Part shown: piece by piece, positions 49,113 to 59,637 of the stretch
Position numbering within the stretch: the stretch's first letter is position 1
Layout of the letters: every line of letters begins with the position of its first letter
DNA from: Effrenium voratum
Taxonomy: Eukaryota; Sar; Dinophyceae; Suessiales; Symbiodiniaceae
Reading direction: 5' to 3'
Assembly: GCA_963377175.1 (NCBI GenBank)
Contig: CAUJNA010000513.1
Location: forward strand, 1-64,000
DNA length: 64,000 nucleotides
Notes under the pieces: generated by a model
What the model was told of the DNA's origin: nothing
The model's input: the letters and a program-made list of their open reading frames with translations, nothing else
Databases searched by the model: none
Translations under genes and position numbers: made by a program

Positions 49113-49660
49113 ACCAGAAATTTGGGGCAAGGAATAGAACAAAAATGGGTCATTGGTGGCAAAGAAGCCACACAAGCAATTTAATTGCCAGCAGTTGGTG
49201 TTCAGTGAACTCGGCACTTGTGGGAAACTTTCAAAAAACAAAAAAAAGAGGGATGTAGTGGGACCCTCCCACCCTTTTCACATGGAACCCACCAATTGGA
49301 GGGTCCTTCAAAAGGAAGATGGTCTTGTAGGGACCCCCTGTTCCATATCAATTGGTGGGAGGGTACTCACTAACGTGGCACCTGACAGGGGTCCGGTCCC
49401 TTCAAGAGAAATTTGGTCATCCAGTTACACTCCCGCAGCTGCTGTCTTTGTGGGAGGGAGGGTAACAATTTTAATTGCTCACTGCCTGAGTTCCTGGAAC
49501 CTTCATACTTTTTGGGGAGCAACCAAACAGCTCAGACCCTGCTTTTGTATTTTTTTCTTTCGGCCGATCCACTCAGACAGAGGCTCAGGAAGTGAGAGTA
49601 CCGACATGTTTACTCCCGGGATCCTGGCTCAAATCGGTTTTATAGCGCCCCACAGCCCAT

Positions 49661-49969
49661 TTGATGCTGAAAGCCTCTATATGGAGCAAGACTTACAGTG
49701 ATAAATTCGAAACTGTCGTTTGGCACTTCAATTTGGCGGATCCTGACACAGCCAGGTTCATGCTGATAAGATATCGCGCAGCATGCGGAATGATCGAGCG
49801 CAAGATTGTGTTTGGGAGCAGATACACCGGACTAGTTACGTGTTTCGCGGACATCCAAGGTACGAACGTAGAACAAACAGAACCAATAATGACGAAGGTG
49901 TCAGCAGACTTGCGTTGTGCGGCGACACGCCGGTGGAGACAAGGACAATCAGAGCATCTCCACGTTTGA
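49661..49969 (+). CDS. Hypothetical ORF, 102 aa
   Basis: Reads like a folded domain: SKTYSDKFETVVWHFNLADP, DTARFMLIRYRAACGMIERK, IVFGSRYTGLVTCFADIQGT, NVEQTEPIMTKVSADLRCAA, TRRWRQGQSEHLHV, TGA. No splice sites are needed to keep it open. A weaker overlapping frame runs into the CCTGCCAAC array. Family not recognised. Confidence 0.5.
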   Translation: MMLKASIWSKTYSDKFETVVWHFNLADPDTARFMLIRYRAACGMIERKIVFGSRYTGLVTCFADIQGTNVEQTEPIMTKVSADLRCAATRRWRQGQSEHLHV

Positions 49970-50059
49970 ACAAAGACGCAGCTTTGCAGTTCAATGATCC
50001 AACCTGCCTTTTAGCAGCAGTCCTTCTATTCCCCGTCATGGCCGTCCGGATAGCGCAGC

Positions 50060-51385
50060 CATCAACCTACCAACCTTCCAAGCGACCAACCTGCCAACCT
50101 TCCAACCTACCAACCTTCCAACCTGCCAACCTGCCAACCTGCCAACCTGCCACCCTGCCAACCTGCCGACCCTGCCACCCTGCCAACCTGCCAGCCTGCC
50201 AACCTGCCAGCCCGCCAACCTGCCGACCTGCCCACCTGCCCACCTGCCCACCTGCCAACCTGCCACCCTGCCAACCTGCCGACCTGCCAACCTGCTGACC
50301 TGCCGACCTGCCGACCTGCCAGCCTGCCAACCTGCCAACCTGCCAACCTACCGACCTGCCGACCTGCCAGCGTGCCAGCGTGCCAACCTACCAACCTGCC
50401 AACCTGCCAACCTGCCAACCTGCCAACCTGCCAACCCGCCAACCTGCCGACCTGCCGACCTGCCAACCTGCCAACCTGCCGACCTGCCGACCTGCCAACC
50501 TGCCAACCTGCCAGCTTGCCAACCCGCCAACCTGCCAACCTACCGACCTGCCGACCTGCCAGCGTGCCAACCTACCAACCTGCCAACCTGCCAACCTACC
50601 AACCTACCGCCCTGCCGCCCTGCCAACCTGCCAACCTGCCAGCCTGCCCCTGCCAACCTGCCAACCTACTACCAACCTACCAACCTACCAACCTACCGCC
50701 CTGCCGCCCTGCCAACCTGCCAACCTGCCAGCCTGCCCCTGCCAACCTGCCAACCTACCAACCTACCAACCTACCGCCCTGCCGCCCTGCCGCCCTGCCA
50801 ACCTGCCAGCCTGCCCCTGCCAACCTGCCAACCTACCAACCTACCAACCTACCGCCCTGCCGCCCTGCCAACCTGCCAACCTGCCAGCCTGCCAACCTGC
50901 CAACCTGCCAACCTGCCAACCTACCAACCTACCGCCCTGCCGCCCTGCCAACCTGCCAACCTGCCAGCCTGCCCCTGCCAACCTGCCAACCTACCAACCT
51001 ACCAACCTACCGCCCTGCCGCCCTGCCAACCTGCCAACCTGCCAGCCTGCCCCTGCCAACCTGCCAACCTACCAACCTACCAACCTACCGCCCTGCCGCC
51101 CTGCCAACCTGCCAACCTGCCAGCCTGCCCCTGCCAACCTGCCAACCTACCAACCTACCAACCTACCGCCCTGCCGCCCTGCCAACCTGCCAACCTGCCA
51201 GCCTGCCCCTGCCAACCTGCCAACCTACCAACCTACCAACCTACCGCCCTGCCGCCCTGCCAACCTGCCAACCTGCCAGCCTGCCCCTGCCAACCTGCCA
51301 ACCTACCAACCTACCAACCTACCGCCCTGCCGCCCTGCCAACCTGCCAACCTGCCAGCCTGCCCCTGCCAACCTGCCAACCCACC
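50060..51385. repeat. 9-bp tandem array with about 78-bp higher-order unit
   Basis: About 150 copies of CCTGCCAAC and variants (CCTACCAAC, CCTGCCGAC, CCGCCCTGC). From about 50640 a longer unit, starting CTGCCCCTGCCAACCTGCC, repeats seven times. Since 9 is a multiple of 3, all frames stay open (Pro/Thr/Asn/Leu/Cys/Gln plus; Ala/Gly/Trp/Gln/Val/Arg minus). These frames are not called genes. Confidence 0.95.
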
Positions 51386-51394
51386 TAATCCGAA

Positions 51395-51546
51395 GTCATC
51401 CAGATATCCGGAGGTTTGTCCCCGACATGAGAGACTTCGTGCTGAACTTCGCCGGCGCGGCCGAGGCGACCGCAAGAAGAAAGATCAGTTGGCGCTGTGT
51501 GTCTGAGGGAACCCAATTGAACCGCAATCAAAGCACGGGTAGGTGA
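51395..51546 (+). CDS. Exon immediately after the 9-bp array
   Basis: Frame RRFVPDMRDFVLNFAGAAEA, TARRKISWRCVSEGTQLNRN, QSTGR, TAG. Strong third-position GC from 51410 to 51500. The following 51520-51590 matches 17496-17550 and 17320-17345, so the coding part probably ends before it. AG in GATATCCGGAG is a possible acceptor. Confidence 0.45.
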
Positions 51547-52069
51547 AGGTTAGGGGCCGTCCCAGCCAGAAATAGGTGCGAATATCCGCATTGGTTTCAT
51601 ATGCGTACATGGATTTGGGTCCAAATACCTATGTACTTATACCACTGTTGACCCTCGGGTACATCCTTAGAATGTGCCAAGACCTTGCAGCCCTCAACAG
51701 AGCACAAGATGTCACACAACCCCAGCACACTCAGCATCCCCATGTTGAGGGTCCGAGTGTTTTTTGAGGACGGGGGTCATTTGGTATCTCAGAAGATACC
51801 AAACCCTGGAAGTCTGTTCCGCTGGTCGTACTTTGAGGAATGGAGGAACCCCCATGAGTGAAGTAAGCCACCTATCAACTCTAGGATTTTGTCAACATTT
51901 GTGCGTGGCGTGTTGTTGAGTGTATCCCCCTTTTCGTTGGTGGGACATCAACAGGACAACCACCATTTTTGGGGGCGGGGCTCGCATGGTGGACACTTGG
52001 GGTCTATTTTGCACCCTCCTTCTTTTGGACCCTCTTCTATTTTGCACACTCTTACAAAATGGACTCTAG

Positions 52070-52200
52070 GTGTCCATGGCACGGGGGCGCCCGTTGCCCA
52101 CGCCTCACGTCACCTCAGGCCGCAGCCCAACGCCAGCTGCGGGACCTCATCGATGCCCGGACTCCCGGACCGAAGCTTCGGACTGGAAGTCGGGGGCTCC
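52070..52200 (+). CDS. Exon (about 43 aa)
   Basis: After AATGGACTCTAG and one base: CPWHGGARCPRLTSPQAAAQ, RQLRDLIDARTPGPKLRTGS, RGL. GC-rich. It then passes into a T-rich family A-like element (GGGTCC, then long T runs). The helix AQRQLRDLIDAR is typical of a soluble protein; family unknown. Confidence 0.45.
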
Positions 52201-52598
52201 AAGGGTCCAACGGAGTTTTTGTTTTTTTTTTCTTCTTTTTTTCTGGGGGTTGATTCCAACAATATGTTTTTTTGTTTCCCCCGTTTTTTTTTTTGGTTCT
52301 TATGGTGTTCCTTTTGGTTTCCTTTTTGAGCATAAACCAAACGACTCTAAGGGTTGATTCCTTTTCCGTTGTTTTCAACCATCGTTCTTTTCAAAAACCG
52401 ATCGCCGTTTTCCCTGGGATTCCGGAGGTTTTCTAGAAAGAAGGATCCCTGGAAAGAATGGGGAAGATACCCCTAGAGCTTTAGTTGCGGAATTTGTACT
52501 TTCCTGAAGAGGGCCGCAAACCCCCTATTTTTTCTTGTTTCTTGGCCCACTGTGTTTAGTTTGTTTGTTCTGTCTCTCTTTCTCTGTTTCCCTCTTTA

Positions 52599-52599
<1 letters not shown>

Positions 52600-52650
<51 letters not shown>
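52600..52650. repeat. (CTTT)n microsatellite
   Basis: About 12 CTTT units. Confidence 0.9.
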
Positions 52651-52651
<1 letters not shown>

Positions 52652-52705
52652 GGCAAAGAGGGGGACCCCGACAACTGCAAATCAACAAAAACTTTATGTC
52701 TGTAG

Positions 52706-52857
52706 GCAGGTTCGTTCCACCGATCGAGCGATCGAAACGTGCCGAGGTTTCGGATGGGTTGGAGGAGAATTTGGAGGAAGCGCTGAAGGCCGGCCCCGTT
52801 TCGAATGGAAACACCGGGAACCGATCCCGAAATGGAACCCAAAACATTAAAAAATGA
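52706..52857 (+). CDS. Terminal exon (49 aa)
   Basis: The acceptor CTTTATGTCTGTAG precedes GC, then RFVPPIERSKRAEVSDGLEE, NLEEALKAGPVSNGNTGNRS, RNGTQNIKK, TGA. An acidic helix followed by a polar Asn/Gly/Ser tail. A family A-like palindrome starts 13 nt later. Confidence 0.5.
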
Positions 52858-53482
52858 AACATTGATTTGGGTTTGTGTCAAAATGGTTGTGGGATGCCCC
52901 CCTTTCACAACCCAAAAAAGGGCTCCATCAAACACCCACTGTGTGTGGTTGGTTGGGGTGTGTTGGTTTAGGGCTGGTACCTTTTCACCTGGGTTTTCGG
53001 GACAGACCACGCACTTGTTGGGGGGTTCTGCTATTTTGAAGCCAAGCCCACGTCTAAAGAGAACAGGGGCGCAAAATGCAAAATCCGGGGGGGACACTGC
53101 CACATAAGTCGCATCCTCCCAAATGGCTGGTTTCTGGCTTTCCGAAGCTCCGTTTTGGAGACATACTCGTTTGCTTGCTCAACCTTGGATTACATGCCCA
53201 CAATGTACGGGGCGATCGGGTACTTACTAAGTGGTTAGTAAGCCTGGTTAGAACCCACTTAGGAGACTTATAAGCATGCTAAGTGGATTGTGAGCAGGCT
53301 TACTAATCACTTGCCAAGTACAATGCCCCGCTCGCGCATGGTCCCTTTTCTTTCTGGTTCGATGTTTGGATGTGTTGTGTTTTTGGGGAGGGGTATCCTT
53401 TTTTGCCCTTTAAAGGGAAACCACCATTTTGAGGGGTGCCCTAAAAAAAGACACACCCGTTTGATTGTCCCGGAGATGTCAG

Positions 53483-53617
53483 ACTTTGGGTGCTTTGTGG
53501 AACAGCATCATAGAGCTCCCAGGGCGACAACAGCATCTACGACATGCTGTTTATGCTGGAGCCCCGGTGGACGATCGCAAGTGGCAAAAAGCTGTGGCAA
53601 AGTCGCTGGAGATCTGA
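53483..53617 (+). CDS. Terminal exon (44 aa) after a family A copy
   Basis: The acceptor CGGAGATGTCAG is followed in phase 0 by TLGALWNSIIELPGRQQHLR, HAVYAGAPVDDRKWQKAVAK, SLEI, TGA. High third-position GC. The family A element (about 53370-53458, right end AAAAAGACACACCC) fills the upstream intron. A different frame is also open from 53544 onward (next entry). Confidence 0.5.
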   Translation, partial: TLGALWNSIIELPGRQQHLRHAVYAGAPVDDRKWQKAVAKSLEI

Positions 53618-53668
53618 TCCTGAATCCAAGACTCGTGTACTCATGAATAGCCTTGTTCTGAGTTGCAG

Positions 53669-54662
53669 AGGTACGACCTTGGAAACCGGGGACCCCCTTT
53701 GGGATGCATCTGGAGTTTACCTTGAGCCCCTTGCATCCTCAATGGGTACTTGGACTGGCAAGCTTGACGTGCACACCATGATCCACAGAGTTTGTGACAG
53801 AACTTCCTCACAGCCCAGCTCCGAGTGGACCTCGAGGCTAAGCCTCGGTCTCGCAGTTGGATATCTGAAGCATCAGAATGTCGGGGTTCCACTGTTGGAG
53901 TACCGAAAGGTGGACTTAAACATACTGTTCAACCGTAGGGGTGGTTCATTTCCCCCAAAAGGAAAACCTTGGGGCAAGTATGCAGAATGGAGCCCTGTCG
54001 GATGTTCCAAGCGTGTAACCAAGTGTAGAAATGAATCCAACATGATTTGCGAACATCACTGTACATCCCCGTACGCAACAACATCCGGCTTTTGTTGCCA
54101 CATAGAATCTAACCGCTTTCTTCCCAAATAAGCCCTTTACGGGGGGCTGGAAATATGGCCCGCGCGATCCCGCGGGAGCGAGGCCCCCGGTGGATCTGAT
54201 GTTGAGCTTGCCCACGCCGAACCGGCCAGCAAACCTCACGCGCCAGGCGTATGGCGGTTGGGTGGGCAGGGGCGGTTGGGTTGCCGCGCCGCGCCGGTGG
54301 GGCCACTGGGTAAAGAGAAACCCATTCTGTTGCCCGGTGGGTTCAGGAATCCCCTGTTGTTGTTCGGGACCCACTTGTCTCGATGGTCAACCCCGACCCA
54401 CAAAAAATGGTCAAAAGCCAAAGAAGGCTTCCAACTATGTATGTGCCATGTGTTTGTCGCCGGCAACTGGGGGAAGTTCACCAAAACATTCCTTTGTGTC
54501 GGTAAGAAGGGGATGATGAAACCGCTGTTGGATCAGTCCAGTTGCGATGAGGCAACTGTGACTGGAGACTCCACATGGTTTGTTTGCCCTTTGTCCTCAT
54601 GCGATGAGATTCAAGCCAATGCAATGCACCACGAAGCATTGTGCCATGTGGGCTCAATTTGA
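53669..54662 (+). CDS. Long frame broken by a single stop
   Basis: After TCTGAGTTGCAG the frame runs 153 codons to TAA at 54129-54131, then stays open in the same frame to TGA at 54662. Counting from 53544 this is 373 codons with one internal stop. Segments include TTLETGDPLWDASGVYLEPL, GTWTGKLDVHTMIHRVCDRT, GKYAEWSPVGCSKRVTKCRN and CEHHCTSPYATTSGFCC. After the stop come HKKWSKAKEGFQLCMCHVF, VAGNWGKFTKTFLCVGKKGM and DQSSCDEATVTGDSTWFVCP. The W-S-P...C-S...C pattern recalls extracellular Cys-rich repeats of thrombospondin type, but this is weak. It may be a single-exon gene with a nonsense mutation, or two exons. Confidence 0.5.
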
Positions 54663-54671
54663 GGTCAACAC

Positions 54672-54955
54672 CCGCTCATGATAAGCTCCCTGACTGCAGG
54701 TCTCGGATGGTTTCCTATATGTGTTGCATAATGAGCACGAAAACAAACCACCGCGGCAGCCACGGCACCACAGCGGGAGTCAAATATTTTTGGGATTCTT
54801 ATGTTTTACGACACACCGCCGGTCGAAGCGGGCGGATCCTCCGGCTCGAGTCGGAGGCGCAAGAAAGCATCCGGGAGTCGCTGCAGGGAGTTGCAAAGGC
54901 TGCGGAGAAGGCGCCGGAGACTTCCCATGGTTCACCTCTCAAAAACTGGGGTCAT
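54672..54955 (+). CDS. Candidate exon(s)
   Basis: Two partly overlapping possibilities. After CCCTGACTGCAG (54699) frame VSDGFLYVLHNEHENKPPRQ; and, in another frame further on, RILRLESEAQESIRESLQGV, AKAAEKAPETSHGSPLK. The latter ends where the family J element begins. They may be two exons of one gene. Confidence 0.35.
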
Positions 54956-55055
54956 GATTTTGACCATTCCTAGGGGTTATCAGAGTCACAAAATGGTTGG
55001 TTGTTTCCCTTTCACCCATCACTTAGGGGGTGACTTTGATGGTAAAATCATGAGG
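54950..55055 (+). mobile_element. Dispersed repeat family J, copy 2
   Basis: GTCATGATTTTGACCATTCC at the left and GATGGTAAAATCATGAGGCC at the right are inverted repeats. The internal GGTTGTTTCCCTTTCACCC matches copy 1. Confidence 0.7.
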
Positions 55056-55364
55056 CCGGAAAAAGGACGGTCTACTTTGTTTTGGGGTGTGTCGTGTTTG
55101 AGGGTACCTTTTTGTTGGTGGTTGCAAAGGGAGGCTGAGGCCAATGGGGAGGCAGGGAGGGGGGAAGCTGAAGTGGGAGGCGGGAGAGATCAGATCCACT
55201 TGGCCTTCATGCGTGCGGCTGGTGTTTTTGGTGCAACAAGCCTTCCCAGTTGGGCGTGTCCCTGTTTAGGACACCCCCCCCCCCAACGGGCGCGAACGGG
55301 CGGGCACCCCCCAGAAAAAGAGAAAGAAAAAAAACACACAACATGCGGCTTTCCTTTAAGCCAC

Positions 55365-55463
55365 AAAGAAGGGCGACGCTCAAAAGCAGCAAAACGGCAA
55401 ACATGGGCACGTGCAAAGAGCAACTTAGAGGAGCTGGCAGGTTGTGCAGAGGCAGCAAGCTGA
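55365..55463 (+). CDS. Candidate terminal exon, basic helix
   Basis: Frame RRSKAAKRQTWARAKSNLEE, LAGCAEAAS, TGA. A second frame continues to 55600, reading KLIMQQHVPHVSLLLLEEAE. The beginning overlaps the right end of a family A-like repeat (TTTCCTTTAAGCCACAAAG), so the acceptor is uncertain. Confidence 0.3.
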   Translation, partial: KEGRRSKAAKRQTWARAKSNLEELAGCAEAAS

Positions 55464-56034
55464 TCATGCAGCAACATGTTCCACACGTCAGCCTTCTCTT
55501 ACTCGAAGAAGCCGAAAGAATCCTCCTTCGTATGTTACCAACGGATTGTCTCAAACAGAACCCAGACCCAAGTTGCAGCAAGACACGGGTGGTTCTCTAG
55601 TTCCCCTTAGTTCCTCTTCAACAGCCAGGGTACCCACGCAAGAGACATCGCATGTCTCCATTCGGCCGCGGTTTCGCCGCCAGTTGCGGACACCTCCGCT
55701 GTGCGCCCAGACCGGCAAACCGGGCTCGACTGGCAGACCGGGGATACAAGTTCGAAGGGCCCCGACTGCTATCGTTTTCCTTGTGGTTTCCCTTTAACGC
55801 AACCAACAAAACGGGGCACCCTCAAAAAAGACGCACCCATTTGGGCTTGTTGTTTCTCAAAATGGAGACCTGTTTGGTTGGCATTTTACAGGGAGACCAA
55901 AAGAACAAAAGGAAACCAACCGCAGTTCCTTTTGGTCTCATTTTCAATGCCACCCAATAGGAGGCTCCCAATTTTGGGCACCGGACGAAGCCCATTGAGG
56001 GAGCTGCGCTGAAAGTAGTGCTTTGAGAGCGCAG

Positions 56035-56089
56035 GAACGGTGCTGTTCCGCATCGGTTTGCACAAGTTCAAAGCACTGCCCAATACGGG
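56035..56089 (+). CDS. Small internal exon (55 nt)
   Basis: The acceptor GAGAGCGCAG precedes GA, then TVLFRIGLHKFKALPNT. It ends ACGGG at donor GTGTGTTTTTGG, which is the left end of a family A element (56090-56165). Good frame and signals; the downstream exon was not found. Confidence 0.45.
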
Positions 56090-56165
56090 GTGTGTTTTTG
56101 GAGGGGACCCTTCTCGGGGTAGTTTAAAGGAAAACCAAATTCACCATTTTGCGGTTCCCCTATCT
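56090..56165 (+). mobile_element. Family A element, donor in left end
   Basis: GTGTGTTTTTGGAGGGGACC, internal TTTAAAGGAAAACC, CACCATTTTGCGGTTCCCC. The GT starts exactly at the end of the preceding exon. Confidence 0.65.
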
Positions 56166-56530
56166 TGACGCATACTTGTTCGGCCTTTGTGCTGATCCCT
56201 GCCCCGCCTCCTTCTGTAATGTCCGGTTGCGAAGAAATCCTTGAGCCAGGTTTATAAGGTGCCCATGTTAGACCCTCTTTAATGCGATCTAATACTAGTG
56301 TGTTAAAGAAGGTCTAACATCACCTTGGCTTTCCCAAGCCCAAGGGAAACTTTTATCTCAGAACTTTGGGCCACCTTCGGCTCGTTGCTCTAAGGCCACC
56401 TCCCGACTGGACGTACAAGCAACAGGTGCAGGGGGCCGACGGGGGGGGTGTCTGATGGAGCTGACGGGGGGTCGGGGGGCTTGGGGCGCTTGAACGGCGG
56501 GGTTCAGGTGAAAAAGGCTCAAGATGTTTC

Positions 56531-56770
56531 TTGAATTCCCGGGTCCAGGACCAAGCCGCTGAGAACTGGCCCTGGGGCCAAAATTGGATGGGGGGCCAAA
56601 AGATTGAATGTTGGGAGATGCTTCCAGGGGAGCGTGACTCGCCCAGTTGTTCGAGGTTCCCAGAGGCAGCGCGGCAGGGCACAAATCTCGGCAGGCGGCT
56701 GCGCAGACGGACGAGCGATGGCCCCCAAGGCAGGGTGGCACTTAGTTCATTGGCCCAAGCGGCGAGTTAA
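56531..56770 (+). CDS. Hypothetical exon/ORF (about 79 aa)
   Basis: Frame NSRVQDQAAENWPWGQNWMG, GQKIECWEMLPGERDSPSCS, RFPEAARQGTNLGRRLRRRT, SDGPQGRVALSSLAQAAS, TAA. It is open back to about 56477. The composition is polar and coding-like. Antisense frames of similar length exist and are Pro-rich. Not recognised. Confidence 0.45.
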   Translation: MNSRVQDQAAENWPWGQNWMGGQKIECWEMLPGERDSPSCSRFPEAARQGTNLGRRLRRRTSDGPQGRVALSSLAQAAS

Positions 56771-57009
56771 GCTGCAGCAAACTACTGCCTGTTGTTCCAC
56801 GTTCTCGTTGCCAGACTTAGCCTGCCCGTGTTGATGTCTTGCCTTCTTGGCGTTCCATCCTTTTCTCTCCAACCAGCATCATGCAGCTCTTCCAATGAGA
56901 CAAAGTTGACACAGAGTCAAAGTGGGTGTTCAGCCATGGGCTGCACGCGGTGGGAATCTACTTCCTTTCCTGACAACTTACAAGAACCCCTTGAAATCTG
57001 CGCGCAGAT

Positions 57010-57294
57010 ATGTGGGTGGGTCTTTTTGGGGCAACGAAGCCCCCTTTCAACAGGAAAGGCACAGGAACTCCCTCCATTCTGACCCACCAATACTGCGGAT
57101 GGACGAAATCCATCTCGCACCGCTTTGAAGCCATGGTTGAAGCCATACTTTGGGATTTACAGTCGAGTCGAATCATTCTAGGGTTATTGACCGGTGCGCA
57201 CGGATTTCAACAGCCACGCTCCGCGAGCGAGCTTCGTCAGGCCGACCGCCAATGGCGAGTCCTCGGAAGAGGAAGAGGAGGAGGATGGGGTTGA
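57010..57294 (+). CDS. ORF whose 3' part is coding-like
   Basis: From about 57100: SISHRFEAMVEAILWDLQSS, RIILGLLTGAHGFQQPRSAS, ELRQADRQWRVLGRGRGGGW, stop. The first third overlaps a palindromic element (57012-57092, GTGGGTGGGTC / GACCCACC). No AG lies between the element and the frame, so either the exon starts further on or the splice site is non-canonical. An acidic frame (ANGESSEEEEEEDGVESGSR) is also open at 57203-57340. Confidence 0.35.
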   Translation: MWVGLFGATKPPFNRKGTGTPSILTHQYCGWTKSISHRFEAMVEAILWDLQSSRIILGLLTGAHGFQQPRSASELRQADRQWRVLGRGRGGGWG

Positions 57295-57779
57295 GTCCGG
57301 GAGCCGGAACAGCGAGTGGATAGAAAAATGGGCTAGATAAATATGGATAAAACAGCGAGTGGTTAGAAGAAAGAATGGGCTAGACAACTGCCAAGAAAAA
57401 GGGCTATATAAATATAGATAACTGAAACTGGTCTCCTTTGATGACAAAATATGGCCTGAAAGTTATGCCACAACCGCATTCTGCTGATTTAGGCCCGGGG
57501 AGTAGGAACAGGAGCAGTCGGAAGAGCAGACACTTGCAGCGAGCAACTTGTGGCGAGCGGCGGCGTCCTGTATGGATCACTTGAAGCGGTGGGGTCCTGG
57601 AATGAATGGTGCGCGTAGATCTGTGTCGGATGCAAGACATTGGTTTGCGGATGTTAGCATGGACCTTGATGTCCTATGCTCGTAGGTACCTGGGTACTTA
57701 GTCTTAGTGGTAGGTAACCACGGGGGAAAAAGAAAACACAATCACGCCACAGCCGAGATGACAGGACTGTAGTTACGCC

Positions 57780-58013
57780 ATGGTAGCTGGCACTCAGTGC
57801 GTGCTTGAAGCAACCCGATGGTCGATGTCACGGTCATCGCTGATGGGCTTTTTGACCTGCCAAGGTCTCAGGGCTGCTAAAGCAACCGCACTCGTCGCAC
57901 GCTTTCGCAAATTGGAGCCTGGGGTGTGCCAGACTTTGGGAGGTTGCCTGACTTTGGGAATTGAGACCTGCTGGTGTAGAATCCTTCTTGGATCAACCAA
58001 TTCCCCATGTTAA
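57780..58013 (+). CDS. Candidate exon
   Basis: Frame with FLTCQGLRAAKATALVARFR, KLEPG and a possible donor at CTGG|GGTGTG. A weak acceptor (AAGGTCTCAG) falls in the middle with a different frame open. Confidence 0.25.
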   Translation: MVAGTQCVLEATRWSMSRSSLMGFLTCQGLRAAKATALVARFRKLEPGVCQTLGGCLTLGIETCWCRILLGSTNSPC

Positions 58014-58130
58014 CAAGGCCACCCCTGTGACCCTCCTTGCTTCCATTTGCCTAAGAATATGTTTGTTTTCACCTGTTGGTTTTAAAGGGAATCTGTCACT
58101 ACTGGACATATGTTATTTGTATTTTTTCAG

Positions 58131-58303
58131 GGGGCCTTAAGCAAATGGAAGCTTGGCTCGCACCCTTTCCTTGCGTTAGGAGGAAGAGCCGGCGCCAGGC
58201 CTGGCTGGGAATGAAGTTCTGGCCCTTGTTTGTGTCCCGTGAGGCTCGGCTCTTTCCTTGGAGTTCAAGGGACGGAGGCCCTGTTTGGGTTCATGGTTCA
58301 TGA
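58131..58303 (+). CDS. Terminal exon (56 aa)
   Basis: The acceptor TGTTATTTGTATTTTTTCAG is excellent. Frame GLKQMEAWLAPFPCVRRKSR, RQAWLGMKFWPLFVSREARL, FPWSSRDGGPVWVHGS, TGA. Trp/Arg-rich. The sequence before it (58070-58125) matches 17785-17840, so the intron contains another dispersed repeat. Not recognised. Confidence 0.5.
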
Positions 58304-58391
58304 GCATGCTTGTTTGTTTTAGTGGGGGACCCCAATGGTTGGGGGAGGCGTGGGGTTGAAGGTTTCCTCCACGCAAGATGATTATGCAAGG

Positions 58392-58571
58392 TCATCAGCT
58401 TGTTCCGCAAGCCAGGCGTTGGTGGTCTTTCTCGATGAGATAGTCGATAGTCTGCATGAAGTTATGACCGACTTAAACTGGATAGTCCATTTAGCTATAA
58501 CTCTTAGTCTGCAGGCAGGTTCTCAATTGTCTTTCGAGGCGCGGACTCTAGCATGTTTGCCTCATTGTTGA
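58392..58571 (+). CDS. Exon, acidic/hydrophobic helix
   Basis: Frame SSACSASQALVVFLDEIVDS, LHEVMTDLNWIVHLAITLSL, QAGSQLSFEARTLACLPHC, TGA. It reads like an amphipathic helix pair. The acceptor is uncertain (AG in GCAAGGTCATCAG). Confidence 0.45.
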   Translation, partial: SSACSASQALVVFLDEIVDSLHEVMTDLNWIVHLAITLSLQAGSQLSFEARTLACLPHC

Positions 58572-58993
58572 GAGATCAGGAAAAGGGTACTGAAGAACAA
58601 CATCAGCATGCAACAGATGCAAAGCACAGGTCAAAGGGGGTGAATGACCGTTGGTGCTTGCGACGGCAGGTTGCATTTTGGTGTTTGAATGCACGTGGCT
58701 CATAGGTGCTGCCAGCGTCAAAGTACGCAAGCGCGAGCATCCGAGGGCCGATCAATCGACCAGCCAATTCTGCTGTTTGCGAGCAGAAAATTGGCCTGGA
58801 AACAAATTTGAGGCGCCTTGAACATCATCTTGTGGGCCAAGTTTCATAGTTTCCTTTTGGGAATCTTTCATAAGGAATTTTGACATGCATTCGAGTCAGA
58901 AGTTTCTCAGCCTGCTGTTCAATACATGCCAGCATTCATGACAGCTCCAGAAAAGTGTTTTCGGATCCCGGTTTCCTCGTGTGCCCACTCTAG

Positions 58994-59400
58994 ATGCAAA
59001 GACGTCTCGTCCGGCTTCGGCCGCCGGTTCTGGCGCTGAGTCGGCTTCAGCTGCTGCAATGGCCGAGGCGAAGCCCGCGATGGTTCGGTGCTCGAGAACC
59101 TCCCCTTGTTTCCCCAGATCCAGAATTCATCAACCCCCAAAAGGCGAATCGGCAAACCCACTTTTTCTTCCAGAGCAAATGACGCCATCAAGACACTGTC
59201 GCCATGGAATGGCAAAGAAAGCTTCAAGTGCCTTCGGGCTCAAACGCAAGAGGTGCCGCTGATGCGCTCTCTTTCCTACAGTGGCAGTGCAGTATTTGCG
59301 GATTCAACCATAGGGGGCATTTAGGAGTTTCTCAAAATGATGGACGCCGTGTTGGTTGGTATTTAAGGGGACAAGGATTTGGAGAAACACCCATATAACG
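58994..59400 (+). CDS. Candidate exons, one with a zinc-finger-like motif
   Basis: Three partly overlapping frames look coding. AKTSRPASAAGSGAESASAA after AG at 58993. MAKKASSAFGLKRKRCR after the strong acceptor CCCACTTTTTCTTCCAG. And ADALSFLQWQCSICGFNHRG, where W-x-C-x2-C-G-x-N resembles the start of a RanBP2-type zinc finger. They cannot all be right; splicing cannot be decided by eye. Confidence 0.3.
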
Positions 59401-59637
59401 CATACATTTGGTAGGCGCCCTATCCCACTGCAGTGACACCAAGGCAATCTCCTATCTCAATGTTGCTTTCTTTTTCAATATGTTTAACCACCTTGCCGCC
59501 TCAGCCCATTAGAACTTCAGAACTGTGTCAGTCTCAAGATGATGGACTCAACATTGAGTAACGTTCATTCGGTTTCCCTTTGAAGAACCCCCCCCCCCAA
59601 AGATGGGGGTACCCTCCAGAACCGTGCCTTGCCGCAG

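Noticed and set aside
50107..51546. Pro/Thr-rich 388-codon ORF and Trp/Gly/Gln-rich antisense ORFs
   Set aside because: The 9-bp repeat keeps all frames open. Only the non-repeat end (51395 onwards) was kept as an exon.
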